From assembly GCA_020845735.1 (NCBI GenBank), contig JADLFF010000072.1:1-49272 (forward strand): a stretch of DNA of 49,272 nt, in the 5' to 3' direction. This document shows positions 42,254-49,272 of the stretch, piece by piece. Numbering within the stretch: position 1 is the stretch's first letter; each line of letters opens with the position of its first letter. The position numbers and the translations under genes were made by a program. This DNA comes from Dehalococcoidia bacterium (GTDB lineage: Bacteria > Chloroflexota > Dehalococcoidia > UBA2979). The notes below the pieces were generated by a model. The model was not told the origin of the DNA. It ran no database searches and saw nothing but the letters and a program-made list of their open reading frames with translations.

Positions 42254-43099
42254 TCACGAGCTGCGGCGCTCGAGCTGCGCGATCTCGGCAGCCGCCACGG
42301 GCCGCTCGGCCGTGCTGTCGACCAGATCGAGGTCGAACAGCCGCAGGAGCTGCCGCGTCAGCCGCGCCTCGTCCAGGTCGAACACCATCCGCCCGTTCGA
42401 GCAGACGGAGACCTCGCCGCGCTCCTCGGAGACCACCACGACGATCGCGTCCGTGCTCTCCGTGATCCCGATCGCGGCACGGTGGCGCATGCCGTACTCG
42501 GAGGGCAGCGGCAACGCAGAGAGCGGCAGGGTGCAGCCCGCGGCCACGATGCGGTTCCCGCGGATCACGACTGCCCCGTCGTGGAGCGGCGAGTTGGGCA
42601 CAAACAGGTTCACGAGCAGCTCGTACGACACCTCGGCGTCCAGCGGCACACCGGTGTCGACGACCTCACCGGTGCCCGTGTCGCGCTCGAGGACGATCAG
42701 CGCGCCGTGCTGCTGCCGCGCCAGCCGCATCGAGGCGCGCACGACCACATCGAGGGTGTGGCGGCGCTCGGGCCGCTGGAGGAACGATCGGAATCCGGTG
42801 CGTCCGATCCGCTCGAGGCCGCGCCGGATCTCAGGCTGAAACACCACCGCCATCGAGAGCACCAGTCCGGCCACCGAGTTCTGCAGCACCCAGCTCAGCA
42901 CCTGCAGGTCGAGCGCGCGGCTGAGGAGGAACGCCCCGGTGAAGATCACGGCCGCGCCTCGCAGCACGGTCATCGCGGTGGTGCCGCGAATCAGCAGCAG
43001 CACCCAGTAGATCGAGATCGAGATGAGCAGGATGTCGACGACGGCGGAGAAGTCGAGGCGTGCCACGACGTCCTGCACGCCCTGCGGAATCCCCGGCAT
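42254..43099 (-). CDS. cdaA: diadenylate cyclase CdaA
   Basis: A 281-residue membrane enzyme that makes cyclic di-AMP from two ATP. Three N-terminal hydrophobic helices precede the DAC domain, which carries QHGALIVLERDTG, the DGA motif in PLHDGAVVIRGN and the RHR motif in GMRHRAAIGITE. c-di-AMP controls potassium and osmotic balance and wall homeostasis. It follows argF by 27 bases and precedes its regulator, so the last is expected to be co-expressed. Confidence 0.96.
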   Translation of the reverse strand: MPGIPQGVQDVVARLDFSAVVDILLISISIYWVLLLIRGTTAMTVLRGAAVIFTGAFLLSRALDLQVLSWVLQNSVAGLVLSMAVVFQPEIRRGLERIGRTGFRSFLQRPERRHTLDVVVRASMRLARQQHGALIVLERDTGTGEVVDTGVPLDAEVSYELLVNLFVPNSPLHDGAVVIRGNRIVAAGCTLPLSALPLPSEYGMRHRAAIGITESTDAIVVVVSEERGEVSVCSNGRMVFDLDEARLTRQLLRLFDLDLVDSTAERPVAAAEIAQLERRSS

Positions 43100-43126
43100 C
43101 TGCGCTCCTCCTCGCGAGGGGCGGCG

Positions 43127-44044
43127 TCAGGCGAGGCCCTCAGCCAGCAGCATCGAGAGTACCGCCTGCTGCGCGAACACGCGGTTCTCAGCCTGATCGA
43201 ACACGACCGAGCGCTCGGACTCGATGGCCTCGCCGGTGATCTCCTCCCCGCGATGCGCGGGCAGGTCGTGCATCACGAGGGCAGCCGGCGCGCGGGCCAG
43301 CAGATCGGCGTTGACCTGGAACCCATCGAAGTGCTCACGGCGGTCATTCGCCTCGTGCTCCTGGCCCATCGAGGTCCACACGTCGGTGTAGACGGCGGCC
43401 GTGCCGCTCACCGCCTCCGCGGGCGAGCGCGTCAGCGTCACGCTGCCGCCTCCCGGGAGAGCGCGCGCACGCTCGATGTCCTCCGGCGTCAGCTCGAAGC
43501 CCTCGGGCGACGCGCAGGTGAAATCCATCCCCGCCAGCACGGAGGCAAAGGCGAGCGACCTCGCAACGTTGTTGCCGTCGCCCACGTACGCCAGCCGTGC
43601 CCCGCGCAGCGCACCGAGGTGCTCCCGCAGCGTGAGGAGGTCCGCCAGCACCTGGCACGGGTGCTCGAGGTCCGAGAGCGCGTTGATCACGGGGATGTCC
43701 GCCCACCGCGCGAGGTCGAGCACGGTCTGGTGCGCGAACGTGCGCGCCGCGATGCCGTGCACCATCCTCGACAGCACGCGCGCGACATCCGAGATCGGCT
43801 CGCGATCACCCATCTGCACCTGGTGGGCCTCGAGGTAGGTCGCGCGCCCACCGAGGTTGGTCATCGCCACCTCGAACGAGACGCGGGTGCGCAGCGACGG
43901 CTTCTCGAACAACAGCGCGAGCGTGCGCCCTCGGAGGACCGGCGCCGACCCGTCGCGCTTCATCGCGATGGCCGTCTCGACCACCCGCTCGATGTCGTCC
44001 GGGCTGAGGTCAAGGATCGATGTGAGGTCTGGCGACTGCACCAC
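43127..44044 (-). CDS. argF: ornithine carbamoyltransferase, with HDLP in place of HCLP
   Basis: A 305-residue enzyme that makes citrulline from ornithine and carbamoyl phosphate. Carbamoyl-phosphate motifs are FEKPSLRTRVSFEVA and HPCQVLADL; the ornithine-side motifs DVWTSMGQEHE and MHDLPAHRGEE are present. The catalytic-loop cysteine of the near-invariant HCLP motif is Asp here (GAC at 43265-43267). I start at the first of two adjacent GTG codons (44044), with GGAG just upstream; the frame is open to 44182. No other arg gene is in the window. Confidence 0.92.
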   Translation of the reverse strand: MVQSPDLTSILDLSPDDIERVVETAIAMKRDGSAPVLRGRTLALLFEKPSLRTRVSFEVAMTNLGGRATYLEAHQVQMGDREPISDVARVLSRMVHGIAARTFAHQTVLDLARWADIPVINALSDLEHPCQVLADLLTLREHLGALRGARLAYVGDGNNVARSLAFASVLAGMDFTCASPEGFELTPEDIERARALPGGGSVTLTRSPAEAVSGTAAVYTDVWTSMGQEHEANDRREHFDGFQVNADLLARAPAALVMHDLPAHRGEEITGEAIESERSVVFDQAENRVFAQQAVLSMLLAEGLA

Positions 44045-44131
44045 GGACTCCGCTGGGGCTGGGCCGAAGAACGCGGTCCGGCCCTGCTGCGCAGTCCCGA
44101 CGAGCCCGGCGCTACTGGGTCGAACCTCCGG

Positions 44132-44137
44132 AGTATA
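44132..44137 (-). promoter_or_regulatory. putative -10 element of argF
   Basis: TATACT on the minus strand, about 88 bases ahead of the argF GTG. No clear -35 is seen 17 bases upstream, where a 12-base tandem repeat (44147-44170) lies. Confidence 0.35.
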
Positions 44138-44294
44138 GCCCGCTCCGTCGGCGCCGCGGTCGGCGCCGCGGTCCGCGCGCACACCCTCCCGCGCCCCTGT
44201 CCCGCCCCGCGCCTATCATCGAGGGCGCCCCGCGGTGACTCGTGCGTCCCCGCCGCCGAGGCGCGCCCGAGGTCCGCACGGAGAGTGAGCCCCG

Positions 44295-45167
44295 ATGTCG
44301 TTCCGCCCCGATGCCCAGCTCGATCCCGAACAGGTACGTGATGTCCGAGGCCGCCGCGGCGCCGGCCTCGCGGTCGGCGGTGGGGGGATCGGCGTGGTCC
44401 TGGTCGCCCTCGCGATCATGCTGCTGGGCGGTGACCCCTCGGTCATCCTCGAGGGTGGCGGCACCTCGGCGCTCCAGCCCGCCCTCGAGGGCACCTCGGC
44501 GATCGAGTCGTGCCAGACGGGCGCCGACGCGAACAACCGCGCGGACTGCCGGATCGTCGGCTACGTGAACAGCATCCAGGCCTACTGGACCACGGAGTTC
44601 CAGCGCAGCGGCTCGCGCTATCCGAGGGCCGAGACGGTGCTCTTCAGCGGCTCGACCCAGAGCGCCTGCGGCACGGCGAGCTCGGCCTCGGGGCCCTTCT
44701 ACTGCCCGCCGGATCGCTCGGTCTACCTCGACCTGTCGTTCTTCCAGGAGCTCCAGGGGCGCTTCGGTGCGCAGGGCGGCAACTTCGCCGAGGCGTACGT
44801 CGTGGCCCACGAGTACGGCCACCATGTCCAGAACCTCACCGGCGCGCTCAACAACCGTGGAAACGACACGGGCGCAGACTCGAGCGCCGTGCGCGTCGAG
44901 TTGATGGCCGACTGCCTCGCGGGGGTCTGGGCGCATCACGCCGAGAGCACCGGCTTCCTCCAGAAGCTCACCCGCGAGGACATCGCGCAGGCCCTCGATG
45001 CCGCGGCCGCCGTCGGTGACGACCGCATCCAGCGGTCGACGCAGGGGCGCGTCAACCCGGAGAGCTGGACGCACGGCTCGGCCGAGCAGCGGCAACGCTG
45101 GTTCCTGGTCGGGTGGGAGCGCGGCACCTTCGACGAGTGCAACACCTTCGCGGCGGCGAACCCCTAG
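44295..45167 (+). CDS. neutral zinc metallopeptidase (YpfJ family)
   Basis: A 290-residue membrane-anchored peptidase. A short cytoplasmic N-terminus (FRPDAQLDPEQVRDVRGRRG) precedes a transmembrane helix (GGIGVVLVALAIMLLGG). The exported domain has FYCPPDRSVYLDLSFF, the zincin motif VVAHEYGHHVQNL and VELMADCLAGVWAHH. Four or more cysteines suggest disulfides. GGAGAG precedes the ATG. It is divergent from argF. The physiological substrate is unknown. Confidence 0.92.
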   Translation: MSFRPDAQLDPEQVRDVRGRRGAGLAVGGGGIGVVLVALAIMLLGGDPSVILEGGGTSALQPALEGTSAIESCQTGADANNRADCRIVGYVNSIQAYWTTEFQRSGSRYPRAETVLFSGSTQSACGTASSASGPFYCPPDRSVYLDLSFFQELQGRFGAQGGNFAEAYVVAHEYGHHVQNLTGALNNRGNDTGADSSAVRVELMADCLAGVWAHHAESTGFLQKLTREDIAQALDAAAAVGDDRIQRSTQGRVNPESWTHGSAEQRQRWFLVGWERGTFDECNTFAAANP

Positions 45168-45253
45168 CCCGGCGGCCTCGCCCCGGCGCCCGAGGCGTCT
45201 GACGGTAGGCTGACGACGGCGTAGGATGCGGGCCTGCGCAAGGAGGCCCGCCG

Positions 45254-47515
45254 ATGCGTCCTCGGACGGACGCGCACGCGCGCCATCCGCTCCCACCGCT
45301 GGTCCTCCTCGCCGTCGCGACCCTCGGGGGGACGGCGGCGGCCAGCGCCGGAGCCTCCGAGGCGTGGCCGCTCGCCCTCGGCGGTGCGTGCCTGGTCCTG
45401 GTCGCGATGGTGCGCCTGCACCTCACGCGTCCGCTCATCGCCGCGGCGGCGCTCGCCCTCGCGATGATCGCTGTCGCGCGCTACGACGAGGCAGCGACCC
45501 GCCCTCTTCCCTTCGCGGGCCTCGAGGGCCACCGCACCTTCGAGGGGTTGGTCGCCGGCGACCCGGTCCCTCGAGGCCGCTTCGGCACGCTGCTCCTCGA
45601 CGTGGACCGGCTCGACGGGGCACCGTCCGAGGGCAGGCTGCGGGTGCGCTACGTCCTCGGGCGCTCCCCACTCCTCGAGGGCGACCGGCTGCTCGTCCGA
45701 GGCGCGCTCGAACCGCCCTCGGAGCGCACGCCCAACGCCTCGGGGGAGCTCGCGTTTCCCGATGAGCTTCGCGTGCTCGCGCGTGACGAGGGCGGCACGC
45801 TCACTCGAGGCCTGCGCGCGCTCCGCCGCCGCGTCATCGAGCACATCGAGCGGTCGCTGCCGGAGCCGGAGTCGTCGCTCGCCGTCGGGATGCTCATCGG
45901 CAGGCAGGGGCGCCTCCCGGATGACCTCAACGAGGCGTTGCGCGCCACGGGCACGACGCACCTCGTCGTGGCCTCCGGCCAGAACGTCGCGCTGTTCCTC
46001 GGGCTGCTGGCGTCGGGCCTCGGCGTGGTGCTCTCGAGGCGTGCCGCCGCGACCGCCGCCCTCGCGCTCGTGCCCGCGTACGTCGTGCTCCTCGGCGCGG
46101 AGCCTCCGATCGTGCGCGCCGCGCTCATGGCCGTCGGAATCACCCTCGGCGTGGCGCTGGGACGGAGGACGCCCGGGTGGGTCTACCTGCTCTTCGCGCT
46201 CGCCGCGATGGTGGCCGCCCAGCCAACACTGATCGACGACCTCTCGTTCCAGCTGTCGGCGAGTGCAACGGCGGGCGTCATCCTCGTGGCGCCCGTGCTT
46301 ACCGAGGCCGCCACGCGCCTCCTGCACGCCCCGACGCGCGGCCCGGTCGCCGCGCTCATCGAGGCGTGGGCGACGGCGACCGGCGCGCTCGCGACGATCC
46401 TGCCCGTGCAGGCGGCGGCCTTCGGGTCAATGCCGGTGGCGGCGATCCCCGCGAACGTCATCGCGGCCCCGTTCTACCTCGCGACGCTCTTCGTCGCCCA
46501 GGCCACGGCGCTCCTCGGCTGGCACGATGGGGTCGCCGACCTCGCATGGTCCGCTGCGGTCACAGCGCCGCGCCTCTTCGTGGACGCGATGCAGTTCGTC
46601 GCACGCGCCGGCACCGCCGAGTTGCCCTCGGGGCATCCGATGCTGCTCGCCGTCGGCTGGTACGCGATGCTCGCCGCCACGGGCTGGCTGCTCTCAGACC
46701 CCGCACCGCGCCGCCTCGAGTCGTTCAGCGGCCACCGAGCCCTGCTGCCGCTGGCGCTCGCTGTGCTCGTGTTCGGCGGTTGGATCGCCCGCCCGACTCC
46801 GGCCGTCCCGAGCGTGACGGTCCTCGATGTCGGCCAGGGGCTCGCCGTGCTGGTCCGCGAGGGCGACCGCGCGGTCCTCGTTGACGCGGGGCCACCGGAT
46901 GGCTCCGCGATGCGCGCCCTCCCTCGAGGCGTGCCGCGCACCCTGCAGGCGCTCGTCGTCACGCACGCCGACCTCGATCACGCGGGCGGCGCCCTCGAGG
47001 TCCAGCGGCGGCTGGGTGTCGCGCGCACGCTCGGGGAGGCGCCACCACCCCTCGAGGCTGCGACGCTCGACCAGGGCCAGCGCATCGCGCTCGGTCCGCA
47101 CACGGCGCTCGAGGTGCTCGCACCGCCCCGCTCTCGCCTCGGCGGCGCGGAGTCCGAGAACGATCGCTCGCTGGTGCTGCTCGTCCACCTCGGCGCGCGG
47201 CGCGTGCTGCTCACGGCCGACATCGAGGCCGCCGCCGAGCGCTGGCTGCTCGCGTCCGGCCAGCCGCTCGCTGCGGACGCGCTGGTCGTCCCGCACCACG
47301 GCTCCCGCACGTCCTCGACGCCTGCCTTCATCGAGGCGGTGTCGCCCTCGGTGGCGGTGGTGTCCGCGGGTGCGAACAACCAGTTCGGCCACCCGCACCC
47401 CGAGGTCGTGCGCCGCTATGAGGATGCCGGTGTCCGCCTCCTCACCACCGCCGAGCACGGCTCGGTCACGCTCCACCTCGAGGACGGCGAGTTGCGCGTG
47501 ACGACGGCCCGCTGA
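45254..47515 (+). CDS. comEC: competence DNA-transport channel ComEC/Rec2
   Basis: A 753-residue protein. The N-terminus has hydrophobic helices and a beta-rich OB-like domain (RTFEGLVAGDPVPRGRFGT). The central competence domain contains LVVASGQNVALFLGLLASG and LSFQLSASATAGVILVAP. The C-terminal metallo-beta-lactamase domain has VTVLDVGQGLAVLV, VVTHADLDHAGGALE and VVPHHGSRTSSTPAF. It imports single-stranded DNA across the membrane. AAGGAGG precedes the ATG. No other com genes lie in the window. It ends one base before the converging kinase gene. Confidence 0.95.
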   Translation: MRPRTDAHARHPLPPLVLLAVATLGGTAAASAGASEAWPLALGGACLVLVAMVRLHLTRPLIAAAALALAMIAVARYDEAATRPLPFAGLEGHRTFEGLVAGDPVPRGRFGTLLLDVDRLDGAPSEGRLRVRYVLGRSPLLEGDRLLVRGALEPPSERTPNASGELAFPDELRVLARDEGGTLTRGLRALRRRVIEHIERSLPEPESSLAVGMLIGRQGRLPDDLNEALRATGTTHLVVASGQNVALFLGLLASGLGVVLSRRAAATAALALVPAYVVLLGAEPPIVRAALMAVGITLGVALGRRTPGWVYLLFALAAMVAAQPTLIDDLSFQLSASATAGVILVAPVLTEAATRLLHAPTRGPVAALIEAWATATGALATILPVQAAAFGSMPVAAIPANVIAAPFYLATLFVAQATALLGWHDGVADLAWSAAVTAPRLFVDAMQFVARAGTAELPSGHPMLLAVGWYAMLAATGWLLSDPAPRRLESFSGHRALLPLALAVLVFGGWIARPTPAVPSVTVLDVGQGLAVLVREGDRAVLVDAGPPDGSAMRALPRGVPRTLQALVVTHADLDHAGGALEVQRRLGVARTLGEAPPPLEAATLDQGQRIALGPHTALEVLAPPRSRLGGAESENDRSLVLLVHLGARRVLLTADIEAAAERWLLASGQPLAADALVVPHHGSRTSSTPAFIEAVSPSVAVVSAGANNQFGHPHPEVVRRYEDAGVRLLTTAEHGSVTLHLEDGELRVTTAR

Positions 47516-47516
47516 C

Positions 47517-48422
47517 TCAGCGCCCCTGCGGCACGGCGGCGCCATCGAGTGCTGGCAGCCCGAGCTCGCGCACGGCCCACGGCAGCGCCGCCTCGAGCTG
47601 CGCGCGCTGGATGTCGCGCACTCCGGGCGCGGTGGGGATCGGCGGCAACCCCGCCTGCGCCGCGAAGTAGCCCGCCAGGAGCGTCGACAGGCCCTCGCTC
47701 TCCGGCAGCACCTCCCACGGAGACGGCCCGCCCTCCCGCCAGAGCGAGGGCAGCCACGACGCGAGGTCGAACAACGCGTTGCCGCGCGCGTATCCCGGCC
47801 AGTCGATCAGCAGCGCGCGACCGGCGCGCAGACACAGGTTGTCGCTCCGCACATCGAAGTGCACGAGGCTGTCCCCGCGCAGCTCGGTGCGCGCGCTGAC
47901 GTCGAGGAGCACCGGGAGCGCCCGCTCGAGCCACGCCTCCGTCACCAGGCCCAGCCCGAGGAAGGGCGCGCGGTCGCTCGCGATGCGCGCCCACCCGCTG
48001 AGGCGCTCGCGCTGCGCCTCGAGGTCCGGGGCGCCGGCCGGTACGGCCGTCCCCGCGACGCTCGTCAGCGTGCTCCGCACGGCCGCGATGGCCTCAGCGG
48101 TCCACGGAGGCGGCCAGCGGGCGTCGCTCAGGTCCTCCAGCACGAGCAGCGGGGCGACGCCGTCGTCCTCCCACCCGAGGAGTCGAGGCATGAAGTCCGC
48201 CTCGATGTGCGCGTACGCCTCGTGTTCCCGCCGCAGCCAGGTCGCCACTGCCGAGGTCGCGGAGTCCGCCCCGCTCTTCGCGAAGACCCGCGCGCCGCCC
48301 TCGAGGTCCACGACCCAGCGCTCGGCAGGCGTGTAGCCGCGGTGCACAGCGGTCGCGCCGATGACGGCTCGGCCCATGAGCCGGCCGAGGCGTCCCGCGA
48401 GCTCGGTGGGAATGTCGGGCAT
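47517..48422 (-). CDS. aminoglycoside phosphotransferase-fold kinase
   Basis: A 301-residue protein of the APH/choline-kinase fold. The catalytic loop LVHFDVRSDNLCL (HxDxxxxN) and metal motif ALLIDWPGYARGN are intact, with an N-terminal lobe containing VFAKSG and LLVLEDLSDARWPPPW. Related enzymes phosphorylate small hydroxylated molecules; this need not be antibiotic resistance. It converges with comEC, with only one base between their stops, leaving no room for a terminator. Confidence 0.82.
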   Translation of the reverse strand: MPDIPTELAGRLGRLMGRAVIGATAVHRGYTPAERWVVDLEGGARVFAKSGADSATSAVATWLRREHEAYAHIEADFMPRLLGWEDDGVAPLLVLEDLSDARWPPPWTAEAIAAVRSTLTSVAGTAVPAGAPDLEAQRERLSGWARIASDRAPFLGLGLVTEAWLERALPVLLDVSARTELRGDSLVHFDVRSDNLCLRAGRALLIDWPGYARGNALFDLASWLPSLWREGGPSPWEVLPESEGLSTLLAGYFAAQAGLPPIPTAPGVRDIQRAQLEAALPWAVRELGLPALDGAAVPQGR

Positions 48423-48437
48423 GCGTGCGCCTGATGC

Positions 48438-48725
48438 CTAAATGATCGCCTCGAAGCCGGGGTACTCGCCGGTGGCGTCCTCCCAGCGGAAGCGCACGCC
48501 GTCCACCCGCGCGAGGGCTGGCCCCTCGCGGAGCCGCTCCACGAAGGTGCGCAACGTGGGCTCGTCCCCCTCGGCGATCACCTCGACGGTGGCCCCGTCA
48601 TCGAGGTTGCGCGCGGATCCGGTGACGAGGAGGCGCACCGCCTCGTCGGCCGCGAACGCGCGGTAGCCCACGCCCTGCACACGTCCGGTCGCGCGCGCGA
48701 CGATCCGCCTCGTGCGCCCGGGCAT
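48438..48725 (-). CDS. acyP: acylphosphatase
   Basis: A 95-residue acylphosphatase that hydrolyses carboxyl-phosphate bonds. RATGRVQGVGYRAFAADEA provides the phosphate-binding loop and catalytic Arg, and GSARNLDDGATVEVIAEG supplies the catalytic Asn. I start at the ATG at 48725, seven bases after aroB; the frame is open upstream into aroB. The C-terminal half is of normal length. Confidence 0.93.
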   Translation of the reverse strand: MPGRTRRIVARATGRVQGVGYRAFAADEAVRLLVTGSARNLDDGATVEVIAEGDEPTLRTFVERLREGPALARVDGVRFRWEDATGEYPGFEAII

Positions 48726-48732
48726 CGAGGGC

Positions 48733-49272
48733 CTACGCCCCGACCAGCACGCGCACCACGTCGTCGACGAGCGCGGGCTCCACGTCGTCGTGCAGCCGCG
48801 CCACGCCCACCTCATCGAGAAGGACGAAGCGCATCCGCCCCCCGCTCACCTTCTTGTCGAGGCGCATCGCCTGGAGCACGGCGCGCGGGTCGACGCCCGG
48901 TGCGGTCAGCGGCAGGCCGAAGGCGTGCAACAGCGCGGTGAGGCGCGCCGACACGTCCTCGGGGGTCACGCCCATGCGCGCGCCGATGCGTGCCGCGCCC
49001 GCCATGCCCACGCTCACCGCCTCGCCGTGCAGGTACTCGCCGAGGCCGGCCGCGGTCTCGATGCCGTGCCCGATCGTGTGGCCGTAGTTCAGGATCGCGC
49101 GCAGCCCTCGCTCCTGCGGGTCCGCCGAGACGACCATCGCCTTGAGGCGCGACGAGCGCGCGATGATCACCGACAGCAGCTCGGGGGGCGCGGTCATCGA
49201 GGCGAGCGCGTGCGCGTTCCGCTCGAGCAGCCCCAGCAGGTCCTCGTCGAGGATGAACGCGTGCTTGATCAC
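48733..49272 (-). CDS. aroB: 3-dehydroquinate synthase, partial (5' end outside window)
   Basis: The C-terminal 179 residues of the second shikimate-pathway enzyme. IKHAFILDEDLLGLLE, the metal-site motif LNYGHTIGHGIETAAG, YLHGEAVSVGMAGAARIG and a terminal MRLDKKVSGGRMRFVLLDEVG are diagnostic. The NAD-binding N-terminal part lies beyond the right-hand edge, so the ATG at the edge is internal. Confidence 0.95.
   Translation of the reverse strand: MIKHAFILDEDLLGLLERNAHALASMTAPPELLSVIIARSSRLKAMVVSADPQERGLRAILNYGHTIGHGIETAAGLGEYLHGEAVSVGMAGAARIGARMGVTPEDVSARLTALLHAFGLPLTAPGVDPRAVLQAMRLDKKVSGGRMRFVLLDEVGVARLHDDVEPALVDDVVRVLVGA

Noticed and set aside
44147..44170. Two tandem copies of GTCGGCGCCGCG upstream of argF
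   Set aside because: Only two full copies; short GC-rich repeats are expected in this composition and no function is implied.
47517..48422. Aminoglycoside resistance gene
   Set aside because: The kinase fold is shared by many small-molecule kinases, and nothing in the sequence or context indicates antibiotic resistance.
1..49272. CRISPR arrays, insertion sequences, phage genes, rRNA and riboswitches
   Set aside because: Read through for spaced repeats, transposase motifs, terminal inverted repeats and conserved RNA cores; none found. No B12 riboswitch was seen upstream of the B12-dependent genes.

Overview
This is a gene-dense, very GC-rich bacterial chromosome segment. I see no rRNA, CRISPR array, insertion sequence or phage gene, and one tRNA. 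The gene set (split methylmalonyl-CoA mutase with MeaB, CdaA/CdaR c-di-AMP genes, PlsY/GpsA lipid genes, ComEC, many lipoproteins, many GTG starts) suggests an aerobic, fatty-acid-degrading member of the Chloroflexota, perhaps Dehalococcoidia-like. That placement is inference from gene content, not a phylogeny.

Layout. 1-1.1 kb: a YeeE/YedE-type transporter (cut by the window edge) divergent from a TlpA-like thioredoxin lipoprotein, then tRNA-Met(CAT). 1.3-8.2 kb (minus): a propionate/methylmalonyl-CoA module (mutase large subunit, epimerase, B12-binding subunit, MeaB GTPase) with two DinB-type proteins, an envelope lipoprotein and a degenerate Rieske-like protein inside it. 8.3-12.4 kb (plus): a small membrane protein, TatD nuclease, a PspC-polyprenyl synthase fusion and a soluble Aer-type PAS protein. 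12.5-16.6 kb (minus): FmdB zinc ribbon, RecO, a small membrane protein, RecR and DnaX. 16.9-18.2 kb: a three-cupredoxin multicopper oxidase whose upstream region carries a DosR-like dyad and a CRP/FNR-like dyad.

18.3-28.3 kb (minus): a tightly overlapping complex I operon, nuoA-C-D-H-J-K-(DUF2007-like)-L-M-N followed by ybeY. It has no nuoB, nuoI, nuoE, nuoF or nuoG, so no Fe-S subunit is encoded at this locus. 28.6-34.7 kb (plus): acyl-CoA/lipid metabolism genes, namely a crotonase-fold enzyme, a DUF35 protein paired with a thiolase-like protein, a PHP-domain phosphoesterase and two tandem short-chain dehydrogenases. The DUF35/thiolase and dehydrogenase units share upstream sequence elements.

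34.8-44 kb (minus): an amphi-Trp protein, then a long run of close-packed genes read as argF, cdaA, cdaR, der, plsY, gpsA, a LysM lipoprotein, a HEAT-repeat protein, a Nudix hydrolase and a GNAT acetyltransferase. 44.3-47.5 kb (plus): a neutral zinc metallopeptidase and ComEC. 47.5-49.3 kb (minus): an aminoglycoside-phosphotransferase-fold kinase, acylphosphatase and the 3' part of aroB.

How it fits together: propionyl-CoA or branched-chain/odd-chain acyl-CoA carbon can be routed through the mutase to succinyl-CoA, with electrons entering the respiratory chain through complex I. The crotonase, thiolase-like and dehydrogenase genes fit beta-oxidation-like or sterol/isoprenoid side-chain chemistry. 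Across the window the palindrome CCTCGAGG and its core CGAGG look strongly over-represented, in and out of genes.
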